Assembly: GCA_963580455.1 (NCBI GenBank)
Contig: OY756972.1
Coordinates: 18,801,001-18,865,000, forward strand
Reading direction: 5' to 3'
DNA: 64,000 bases
Origin: Euonymus europaeus
Taxonomy: Eukaryota; Streptophyta; Magnoliopsida; Celastrales; Celastraceae
In this document: piece by piece, positions 45,641-55,588 of the stretch
Layout: each line of letters starts with the position of its first letter
Numbering within the stretch: the stretch's first letter is position 1
Made by a program: the position numbers and the translations under genes
The notes under the pieces: model-generated
Database searches by the model: none
Seen by the model: only the letters and a program-made list of their open reading frames with translations
Told to the model about the DNA's origin: nothing

Positions 45641-46850
45641 TAGATAGGTCCCAACTTTATGAAAAAACTATCTCGTCCATTACTTGACAAGAAGAGGTTT
45701 ATTGAATCCGTCGTTCCATACATGGATGTAGGAAGTTCCATTGGAATTACAATTTTTGGTGGAAAAATAATGGCATCATTCTGGTTTTGGTCTTGCTGGA
45801 ATCAACTGTTACTTGTTGCAAACCTTGGGGTTCTTCTATAGATAGGATTTTTTATTTGTTGGTGTGTTTAAGGTGTGTTATTTGTGTCAAAGTTTTGGGT
45901 TGGAGGGATTTTTTACAATGAAGGAGTGACCATTTCTTCTTTGCATATTGCTTTTGTGTTGAGATCATTTTATGTCTCTGAGTTTGGCTTATGAAGTAGT
46001 TTACAGAAAAAGGTTTGGAAGTTATTGTTCTATGTTGTTGTTTGGTCTATTTGGAAAGCCAGGAATGATGCTGTATTTAGAGGCAAAGAAATAGAGTGGC
46101 AAGCACTGCTTTCAATTATTTTTGTGAGGTTGCATGACTGGATTTCAAATATAATTCCGAGCTTTCCCTATCAGAGCTATCAATTGGCTTCATCTGCAAC
46201 TCCAATCATTTCTCTATCAAACCAGCGTAAGTTAGGGCCTTCTCATGCATCTCAGTGGAATCCTCTTGGTGTTGGTCAATATAAATGGAATGTGGATGGC
46301 TCCGCTATAGGTAAACCTGGAAGAGCAGGTATTGGGGGAGTTTTGAGGGATGATTCGGGTCATATAATCTGCAGGTTCTCTTGTAGTGCTGGCATTTGTG
46401 AATCAAATCAAGCTGAACTTATGGCCATTCAAAAAGCTCTGGAATTATCTATCTCTTCTCCAGAATTAATGCAAGCTAGCCTCGTTCTGGAGACGGATTC
46501 TTCTAATGCTTGCATATGGGTTAGGGATGATGGGAATGCCCCATGGAAACTTAATTTCATGCAGAATGCAATATGGTCCTACAAATCTAAGCTCAGGTCT
46601 CTTGAGATTATAAATATTAGAAGAGAAAGTAATGGGCTTGCAGACATTTTAGCAAGAGAAGGGGTTTTGCTGCAATAAGATTATGTAATCTGGTCTTGAT
46701 CTAGTTTTGTTCTTATTTCTTTGTTTCTCTTATGATTTATTTCTTTCTCCTCCCCCTCTTTTTGTATCTCTCAGGCCATCCGCATCGATGCCCTGCTGTC
46801 TTTTTTCCTTCTTCTATATATGTTGTTATTTTATCAAAAAAAAGTAGATT
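45641..46850 (+). pseudogene. Second LINE remnant with an open RNase H (RVT_3) frame, 217 codons
   Basis: The upstream part (45641-46020) is degraded. The frame 46025-46678 is open: VVWSIWKARNDAVFRGKEIE, then an RNase H-like domain with YKWNVDGSA (first Asp), SNQAELMAIQKALEL (Glu), ETDSSNA (Asp) and a C-terminal RRESNGLADILAR (Asp). The acidic active-site residues are present. A T-rich 3' UTR and short poly-A follow at about 46835. It is a typical 5'-truncated plant LINE end; a domesticated RNase H gene is possible but unlikely. Confidence 0.75.
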
Positions 46851-47059
46851 AATGTGTTCCTTTTCGTCTACCGGAAAAAGTTTTCACCTAAAGGTTGAGT
46901 GTATTGTGTTATGGGGGTGTCAATGCAATTTAAATTCTTAAAAAAAAATATTTATTTCACCTATCTTTATTTATGCCTATTCCAATTTTATTTTTTTTGA
47001 ATTGGCCTCTACGTGGCAGCATTTTCTTCCACAATTGCAATGGTTACAAAAATTCAAAC

Positions 47060-47345
47060 CATACACATATTCCAATACAGTCATATTAGCAAAACACGTA
47101 TTCTAATACAGCCACATCAATCATACACATCTCCTAATACAGTCATATGATCAAAACACATATTCTAATACAGCCACATCAGCAAAATATATTTCTTAAT
47201 ACAATTATTCCTTTATCCATTATTCAAATCAATTATTTTCCTTTCCTATATTTTTTCCACAATAAAATTACACAAAAATCAAGATTGATCCCACCAAAGC
47301 ACATCTTTCAATACAAATCACATCAACAAAAATACACATTCTAAC
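47060..47345 (-). repeat. Minisatellite-bearing repeat, locus 2 (inverted relative to locus 1)
   Basis: On the minus strand it shows TGCTGATGTGGCTGTATTAG and AATATGTGTTTTG units, the spacer GGGATCAATCTTGATTTTTG and a final GTTGATGTG unit, matching locus 1 at 37827-38090 in order but in opposite orientation. About 6 copies of the roughly 30-bp unit are present. Confidence 0.6.
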
Positions 47346-47585
47346 AACGTCTAATGTCTCATTCAATACACATCATTGCATGTGCTAACAAGGGTACTTG
47401 TGCTCTTGTGTGTGATGATGTAAAATGTGGAATTGTGGAAAACAAATCATTATCAGTACAATTATTATTATTATTTAATAAGAGAAAGGGGTAAGTTTAG
47501 ATATGATCCAATTTATCCATGGAGGTACTTAAAATTCGTACAAATTTTTTCTTCTTCTGTGCATGTGTTTGCCGTAAGATCCAAT

Positions 47586-48687
47586 AGGGCTGGGAATAAC
47601 GGCCCGACCCGACCAACCGACTATATCAAAATATTGGAACCATTATCGGCCCGACATTGTCGGGTTGGTAATCATTATCGGCCTGATATTAGTGGGTCGG
47701 GTATAAGTCGGTTAAAATGATTATCGGCCAATCACAAAAAATATCAAAATTCAATTTTTCTATATCTAAAAGCCTAAACAATCCATTTTTGACAATGCCT
47801 GAACATAACAAATCCAAATTCCAGTCAAATTCAATCACCATTCATTAATACATCACAAATCTAAAATCTAAAATCACAAAGAAATCAAATCCAACTCCAA
47901 AGTCCAAACAAAGGCACACTGGCACACATACTTACTAGTGACTACTGAGTCACTAACATACAATTGCAACATAGTTATACTGATACACTTATACATGGAA
48001 GCTTTCATAAGTTGCATCATTAGTTCATTACTTAATTACATTACATCAAATTAAAGTATTAAAACTGTTCTAGAAAGTTATGAAATTGGTCACAAAATCC
48101 AGTAGCATCAGCAACACTCCATTTCCAGCAATTGAAGACACTTCATAAGTCCATACGCAGCAGACCAGCACACTACATTAAAGACTTAAAGAGGATGACC
48201 AGAAGATTGGATGGATGTTATGGTAGTTGAAGTTGAAGCACTTGGTGGTGGGGGAGACATTCCTTGAAGATGTTGGAGTGATATAACCTCTGAAAAAAAA
48301 TGAGAAATGATTAACAAATTGAGCCATACATGTCACATACTCACATGTAATCAAGTATTAACTAATAACTATTAACTATTAAGTGTGCAAATAATCAAAG
48401 ATTCAAGATATACCTTTTTCAATTTCCTCCAAGGACTTATAAAGCTCCAATTGTGTTTGGCTTGGATCTTGATAATAATTAAACCCATCCGCTCTAAGCC
48501 AATCACTTGTGCATACCAATGCCTCCACCGTCTTAGGAGTTAAGCAACTTCTAAAAGGATCCACAACTCTTGACCCCATGCTAAATGCACATTCGGAAGC
48601 CACACTAGAAACCGGCATTGCAAAGACATCCCTTGCAATTCTAGCCAAGATTGCAATTCTAGCATATTTGTATATGCATACACACAC

Positions 48688-48719
<32 letters not shown>

Positions 48720-49432
48720 ACACGTATATATCAATATATGTGTTGTGAGTTAACAGGTCCCAAATGTGGTTCCTCCCAATTCTGGCATCAATCATGTTTA
48801 TCCAATAAATCAATTTACATTCCAAAAAAGATCACCAGTCTCTATAATTTTTATTCAATCTCAAAAATTGATTTACCTCAAGAGAGCTACAACTTTGAAA
48901 AAGAGAAATTTACAAATCTCAAGAAGTTAAAGACAGAAAGACTTATCGATGGTGATGCCGGTGACAAAGACTGAGTGGACTGTGGTTGGCTAGGTAAGTA
49001 GCCTGCAGCTGCTACTCTTCAGTCTTCTCTACAACTCAGCTAGGGTTTTGCGTTTTGCAGTCTAATTTTGAAAGTGAAAAACAAAGATTAAAGATGTTCA
49101 CACTTGGTACTTCAGTACTTGGGTCTTGGACTCTTGGTCTTGGGTAGTTGTAATTGACATGGATTTGGGCCCAATTATAGTCCAACCCAGATAGATGGAT
49201 TAAAATAAATAAATAATGACTCTTTATTGAAAAATAGTCGATTGGCCGATATTATCGGCCAACCGACTATTTCTTATTCTTAAAACCATTACCCGAACCA
49301 ACTAGTCTAGTTTGGCAATAATTATCGGCCCAGCACTTATGGGTCGGATGTCGGGCCGATAATTATCGGCCGATAATGGGTCGGTTAACCGGTAAAAACT
49401 GGTATAACCGACCCAGTCCCAGCCCGACTAGT
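47586..49432 (-). mobile_element. Deleted hAT-family DNA transposon (1.85 kb)
   Basis: The ends are related in inverted orientation: the left shows GGGCTGGGAATAACGGCCCG and the right, on the minus strand, CGGGCTGGGACTGGGTCGG. Sub-terminal ATTATCGGCC(C/G) repeats occur inside both ends. Candidate 8-bp duplication: GATCCAAT (47578-47585) and GATCCAAA (49433-49440), 7 of 8 matching. It keeps only the 3' exons of a hAT transposase, so it is non-autonomous. Autonomous hAT elements are usually 3-5 kb. Confidence 0.8.
48186..48825 (-). pseudogene. hAT transposase C-terminal dimerisation domain remnant
   Basis: Exon 48825-48414 contains the hAT dimerisation motif (ARIARDVFAMPVSSVASECA, then DPFRSCLTPKTVEALVC and DWLRADG). 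A phase-1 intron leads to a last exon 48289-48186 with a Ser/Thr-rich tail ending at TAA. A TA/TG microsatellite (48672-48720) lies at the 5' end of the surviving frame, so the upstream residues (IYIYIYVCVCIYK) are not genuine protein. The catalytic part is deleted. Confidence 0.85.
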
Positions 49433-49933
49433 GATCCAAAGTTCCTTTCCTTCTAAGTTTGCAACTTTGCATCATAATTATATACAAAAGTTACAAAGTG
49501 CAGTTGGCTCTTGCTGTCCAGTAAGCCAAGTCAAATAAATAAAAAAGGGAGTTTTTTATTCTTTGAAATATTTTTTAAATAAAAAATAATAATGATTATT
49601 TTCTTTTTGCACAAATTACAATACACGTTATTGTTAATATTGTAATTAGCTTTATTATTTTTGAAATCACGACTCAAATTTTTATATTAAACACGTCATT
49701 GCCAATAGCGTGTGTAATTTTTTTTTCCCGTATTACGCTATTTGGATCAGCAGGATAAGGAGAGAAGTTTTTCAATGTCTGATGCTGCACGAGAGAAAGC
49801 CTTCTGGAATTTGGAATAATACGTAGAGCCTCCTTCATTGTTATTTTTCAAATTAATTATTTAAAAATGATATTTCCAAAAAATACTCTAAAAAAGACGG
49901 TTACTCCTATAGAGTGTAGACTCTAACCAAATC

Positions 49934-50199
49934 TGTTATAAATTCCACACCCCCACATATCAACAATATTGTCCGCTTTAGGTTGTCCGGTTCACAGGAT
50001 ACATCGGGCCCATATATGAGTTGTCCGGTTCACATGGATACAACGGGCCTGCACGGCTTTGTTCCTCCTCAAGTGTAGCAAGTGGGCTTGGGCCCAACTC
50101 ACCACACAAGGGAAAAGGCCTTGATAGTGTAGGAGGTGGGCTTTGGCTCTTATAAAGAGCATTTTACATCCCACATCTTTCGATGTGGGATTCTTTACA
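49934..50199 (-). repeat. 3' LTR of the TRIM
   Basis: TG...CA, with the 10-bp ATCCCACATC inverted repeat intact at its right end (about 50168-50191). Confidence 0.9.
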
Positions 50200-50297
50200 C
50201 TCCCCCGCACTTGTGGGCTGGGTTATACCACAGACCCAACAAGTAGAGTAGAGGTCATACCCAAGAATCCAACTGGATCAAACCTGCTCTGATACCA

Positions 50298-50563
50298 TGT
50301 TATAAATTCCACACCCCCACATATCAACAATATTGTCCGCTTTAGGTTGTCCGGTTCACAGGATACATCGGGTCCATATATGAGTTGTCCGGTTCACATG
50401 GATACAACGGGGCCGCACGACTTTGTTCCTCCTCAAGTGTAGCAAGTGGGCTTGGGCCCAACTCACCACACAAAGGAAAAGACCTTGATAGTGTAGGAGG
50501 TGGGCTTTGACTCTTATAAAGAGCATTTTACATCCCACATCTTTCGACGTGAGATTCTTTACA
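50298..50563 (-). repeat. 5' LTR of the TRIM
   Basis: About 97% like its partner by eye; the terminal hairpin carries two changes (CGACGTGAGA instead of CGATGTGGGA). Confidence 0.9.
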
Positions 50564-50568
50564 AAATC

Positions 50569-51060
50569 CGATGATAAAGCCAAGCAAATGGAATCTCACG
50601 TGTTCTATAGCTTTATTATTATTTCAAAAGTAAGGGTCCAGAGTTCGGTGAAAAAAATCAAAAAAAGCGGCAGAGATTAGGTCAGATACAGTTGTCTGTT
50701 CATTGCCCAGGTTTGGGTATTGGGCCAATACGGTTAGTGGTGGAGGCCCATAAACTAGATAGAGTTCTTACTTTCGAATTCTGTGGGTTAACGTAACGCC
50801 TCCCATTGGCCATTACAAAGCCCATGGACATAACCAAGCCCATATAAATATTGATGGGCCTTTAGCCCCCACAAATCTTCTCCCTCGTCGCTGCCTGCAT
50901 ATCAAGATCTCCGGGGACAAAAAAAATGAAGAGTCTTGAAAATCCGGCTAATGGAATCTAACACTTCTGGAGGGAAGAAGGAAGAAGATTAGGGTTAAAA
51001 CCTAAAACGGTAGGGATAATAGGGGGGGTCTATTGATGACGGTTTTTGGATATTAGGGCG
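50569..51060 (+). promoter_or_regulatory. Orphan promoter-like segment with site II and telo-box motifs
   Basis: TTGGGCC (about 50720), GGCCCA, AAGCCCA twice and TGGGCC (about 50857) cluster within 160 bp, followed by CATATAAATA (about 50840), a CT-rich leader, an ATG at 50927 and TTAGGGTT (about 50990). This is the layout of plant ribosomal-protein and housekeeping promoters. The ATG opens a frame of only 11 codons and no downstream exon is recognised, so it may be a truncated gene start or a non-coding RNA promoter. Confidence 0.35.
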
Positions 51061-52147
51061 AACTTAATTAAATGGGTGTCAGTAGCGCTCATCCAAAAAA
51101 TATAAACAAGATATGCACGGTTGTCTCCTTAATTAATTATTAATTTAATTTTTTAATAATAAAAAGGGGGTCCATATCATGTGGACACATCAGGCATGGC
51201 TTAGGCCTTTTAAGAGGCATATGCATCCATTTTTAACAATAAATAAACAACCCCTTGTGAGTTGTCATTCTGTATTATTTTAATGTAACAAGGGGAATTA
51301 TAAACTTAGTAGTATTGTTGGCATCATCACAATCTAAAATATAATACAAGGAGTAAGTGACATTTAGGCCAAAATATGGGAATGAACCAGAGTTGTCTTG
51401 TTAGGCCAGCCAAGACCTATTCATCTCAAAATTTCTTAAATCTTTTACATTAAGCTTGAATAATAAGTAAAAACATCTTAATTCTTATGAAAGTCGTTGT
51501 TGTCGAAAAATAAATAGCTAGCTTTCTCGGGGAATTTTTTGTTCTATTGTCATTTTCTCAATTCGACTACCTGACTTTTTATCTACATTCTCAAAAGATA
51601 GCAACAAGGGTGGGGGAATTCCTTTCATATGAACGCAATTACCACTATAAAAACATACACGACTCAACCACTTGGGTGATAATCTTGTTGGAGAATCTCT
51701 CTAGAGTTTGGGGTGGCCAAACTGTATTGACTTGGGAGGCTTCGTGTTTGGTTCTATAATATCACAGTAAATTTTGTCCTAGCTTTGCTTAAAATGCAGC
51801 GGGACTGGAAAGAAAAGGGTTAGCGAAGGCATGGCTTTCAGCAGTTTCAAAAGGGCAATTTGCAGGTAGAATGAGTTGGATATGGTCCATGAATCAATAA
51901 ATGACACTTGGCCATGACCCTTTTAATACATATTGGTCCGAGTTATAAGCACATAATGGTATTTATTATTGGCAATGACATAAGCCTGGCAGGATTAAAT
52001 GTTTAATTAAATGTTTGAAGAATTTGGCACTCCATCCCACTTTTTAATTAAGGCACACAAGCAAGCTCGATATATATATATATATGATATGCACAGTTGA
52101 CATTTGAAACAGCATGGATAGATGGATGAACGACAGAAACGCTCACC

Positions 52148-52178
<31 letters not shown>

Positions 52179-53425
52179 GGAATCATCATTTTTGTTACTT
52201 ACAAATCACAATCCTTTGGCATTAGGAAATTTAATTAATTTATATCATTCTTGATTTTATGAATTGTTTTAAAAATAGGGGATCAATCTCGTCAGAGGTA
52301 CCTACACCCGTTGGATCTGTTTGTACCAGTGCGTTGCACGAATAATAAATTATTATTTTTAAAAATTCAATCATAAAAGAACTAACACGTAGAGTGTGTT
52401 TTAAAATACAGTAGTATGTATAATTTTGTTTGTTATAAAGTATTATTCTATAAAATATTGTTAAATTAGGATTTGGTTAGGGATATATAGTTTACATGAA
52501 TACATAACATACAATTTCAGTTACTGTTATGAGTTTTCAAAACATCATTTTAGAAGAAGATTCTCTTATAATTGTTAAAGCAATACAAAAGATGGAAGAA
52601 ACTTCATCTCTACACTGTCTCTCATGTGCCTAGATCTATATATATATATATATATATTCATATACTATTTATAAATTACAATCCTATTTCTCCCAATGAT
52701 AACTCGGCACAAACAACAAAATAGTTTAAGCCTACAATCCACCAAATTCAGATAAAAAAGGTCAATCATTCACTAATGCATGAATGATTTAAGAACATAC
52801 GACGCGTAATGAGAGATCCCACAACTGTGACTATCAGCATATATAGAAAGTCGAGGCAGATAAAGCGTAGTCTTTACATTCACATCCTCCTCCTCGTTGA
52901 AATCTATATAAGATTCTTCATCTAAATAGTAAGAAAATAAAAGAGAAGAAGATTCAATGGCATGGTATAACATCGTACTAAAAAATGTTGTTAATGTATA
53001 TTAATATTTGCAATACAATCAAAGGTATAAACTTTGAAGAACTATATTTATAATCATTATCAATATTATACAATTAAAACATATATACTTTAATTAATTT
53101 TCTAAATACTAAAAGGATTAAAAAAACTTCATGTATACATATGCGGTTGTTATATATAGTCTTAGCCAATCTTAATTTAAAATTATTTATTTATGATTTG
53201 CATAGTGATAAATGATAATCATAATATAATTTTAATAATGATGAAGGATAATCATTAAATTATAATTTATATAGTTTGAAAAGTTAATTATAAATGGTTG
53301 TTAGAAGACTAAAAAATATAAAATTTAAATATGTTTACGATTGTGACCAAACAACCAAGACATATAAGAATTAAATAATTCTTATCTATTAGTACGTTTT
53401 TGATTTACCAAATTTTACAAAAAAT
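51061..53425. other. AT-rich intergenic sequence
   Basis: No gene recognised. Microsatellites near 52068-52088, 52147-52178 (T and ATT runs) and 52636-52657. A GTGCGTTGCACG palindrome at about 52331-52342 is typical of degraded plant repeats. Confidence 0.5.
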
Positions 53426-53705
53426 ATTTGGTTGGATAGTATTTTTTATTTTATATTATTATCTACTATATCTTTGATTTAAAAATATTTCAGATGTTAT
53501 AGTTGAGAAAAAAATAATTAATATTATCAAAATCTTACATGTTTAGGAGGGAAACAAATTTGGATTCTACTTTTGGTTGGATAGCCTTTTTTATTATATA
53601 TTATTATCTACTATATCTTTGATTTAAAAATATTTCAAATGTTAATTTAGTTGGGAAAATTTAATTAATATTATCAAAATCTTGCAAGTTTTGGAGGGAA
53701 AAATG
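53426..53705. repeat. Tandem duplication of a ~140-bp AT-rich unit
   Basis: Two copies (about 53426-53562 and 53571-53705) share TTTGGTTGGATAG, TATTATTATCTACTATATC, TTTGATTTAAAAATATTTCA and ATTATCAAAATCTT, then GGAGGGAAA, in the same order, about 85-90% alike by eye. Confidence 0.8.
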
Positions 53706-55588
53706 GTGAGAGTGTATCATAGTTTTATATATGTATGATATATACTAGTGTAGATCTCACACCGTGTTATTAATCCAACGATTATTTTTATTTTTTTTTC
53801 ACTGCAGGTACCCTCATTGGAGATCAATCACTCAACTAAATGATTATGATATGATGGATTTGATAAAATTTTCCAAAAATGAATTCAAGTTACAAAATAT
53901 CCATCATATATAAATCATTTTTCCCAATTATAACTATATAAACCCAATATTAATAAAAGAAAACTTAACCGTTGGATGTAACGGATATTGGATTGTGTTG
54001 ATATACTTTAATATATTTTCCTTTTTAACGAGAAAGTTCATATCTTTTAGTATATATATACTCTAAATACTTGAATCGTCTCACAATTTTTTTTGGTTAT
54101 ATTTTGATATATCGCAAGATGTTAATACGCTCGAGTTGAACTTAAGATCTCGATTATAAAAGATTTAACCTCGAGTTGGTTCGGACCAATTAAGCCTTTC
54201 AATTGGGGTATTTAAGGAGTAACTACAAGGTATTTGTGAGTATGACCATCTAAATAACTAAAAATCAAGTGTCAAGTTATAAAGAAAATAATAATAAAAA
54301 TATAGGATTAACTCCCCCCTTCTCGCGCAATCTTCCACTTTCTTTTTCTGTCCTTCAAACTCACGACTCGCTTCAACTCAGTTCTCACTCGAATCAACTC
54401 ACTTCACGCGAAACCCTTAGGCTTTGCTTATCAATCATGGGGTAACGGTTTTGAGATTTTTTAAAGTAGTGGTTATGACAGATTTTGAGGTGTTTTTTAA
54501 ACCCCTCAATTCCAGTCAAATTAACACTACATTGATTTTGAGGGGTTCAAAAAACTCTCAAAATCAACGTTCTTAAAATATAAACAAACAAGGATTTTTA
54601 AAATCACTCATTTTCAGTCGCTTAAAAACCTCTCATTTCCAGTCATTTTCGATCTCTCAAGCAGAGCCTTAAACTCTCAGAACCCCTCACTCATCATCTT
54701 TAGCTTCTCCTTCACCATTATCTGCATCCTATTTCTCTCCAATGCACTCATGCCAGATTTTCCTCTCCGGTGGCGCAACCTCATTGCATTCTAACCCTTG
54801 AGTGGAAGTGTACAGGTGCATGTAACACAGAGCGTCATTGAATGCTTTTTTTTTAATAAATTTTTTTTATTGGCCATTGGATATTTTAAAATTCCATATA
54901 TTATAAGTGCTATGTAAGGGAGTAAGGATCATGGTTGTGACAAATCCGAGTAGCTAAGTTGAAGACTTTATGGCTAAGTTGGATTGTTCGCTTGAGAAAG
55001 CTGATTGAAAGAAAGCTGGTCGAATTTATCATTTTTTTGCGTCTTAATTTAGTAGTTTCCTAATTTGTTTTTAGTTTTCTTATTCTAGTGCAATTAGAGT
55101 TTGATATGTAGTATAAATACAATTACATATCTATGTTTTGGCACTTTTGGCTATTATTCTAAATAATAACAAGTGTTGTTCCGTTTATGATTGATTTTAC
55201 GTTTGTTCCTTGAATTTTCATTGTACGATTCAAGAGAGTAACTTCAGCTTCGTCATGTAATCTACAACCTCGAATTCAAACCTCACCCATTCCTTTTAAC
55301 AGAAAAAACGGTGAATTCTAAACTTTTGTCGTGCAAAGATGCATATATGAACTCTTCCTCAGGTTTGACGTCCAAATTTTTTAATTCATGTCTTAGTTAT
55401 ACCCCGTAAACCAATCCACAGATAGTCAGCGGGGGGAGAGAGAGAGAGAGAGAGTTCAGTGGTCAACGGAACCGTCAGAAGCAGAATAGGAGAAAACAAA
55501 TGCCAGAGCAGACCAATTCCCATTCCACCAGAGCTGCCTTCATCAAACACATTACTCCTCTCTGTTTGTAAATCAATCATTCTTCTGC
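53706..55588. other. Intergenic region and upstream of the receptor kinase
   Basis: An imperfect 36-nt palindrome at 54532-54567 (TTGATTTTGAG ... CTCAAAATCAA), with related GATTTTGAGG/CCCCTCA pieces around 54480-54660. A (GA)n tract at 55436-55455 lies 135 bp before the kinase start. No other gene seen. Confidence 0.5.

Larger units (their letters stand above)
49934..50563 (-). mobile_element. Complete TRIM (miniature LTR retrotransposon), 630 bp
   Basis: Two 266-bp LTRs (49934-50199 and 50298-50563) begin TG and end CA and differ at about 8 sites. They flank only 98 bp containing, on the minus strand, a primer-binding site TGGTATCAGAGC and a purine tract GTGCGGGGGAG. A perfect 5-bp duplication AAATC flanks the whole (49929-49933 and 50564-50568). 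It has no coding capacity. On the minus strand the LTR starts TGTAAAGAATCCCACATC, and its first part forms a hairpin (ATCCCACATC GAAA GATGTGGGAT). Confidence 0.93.
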
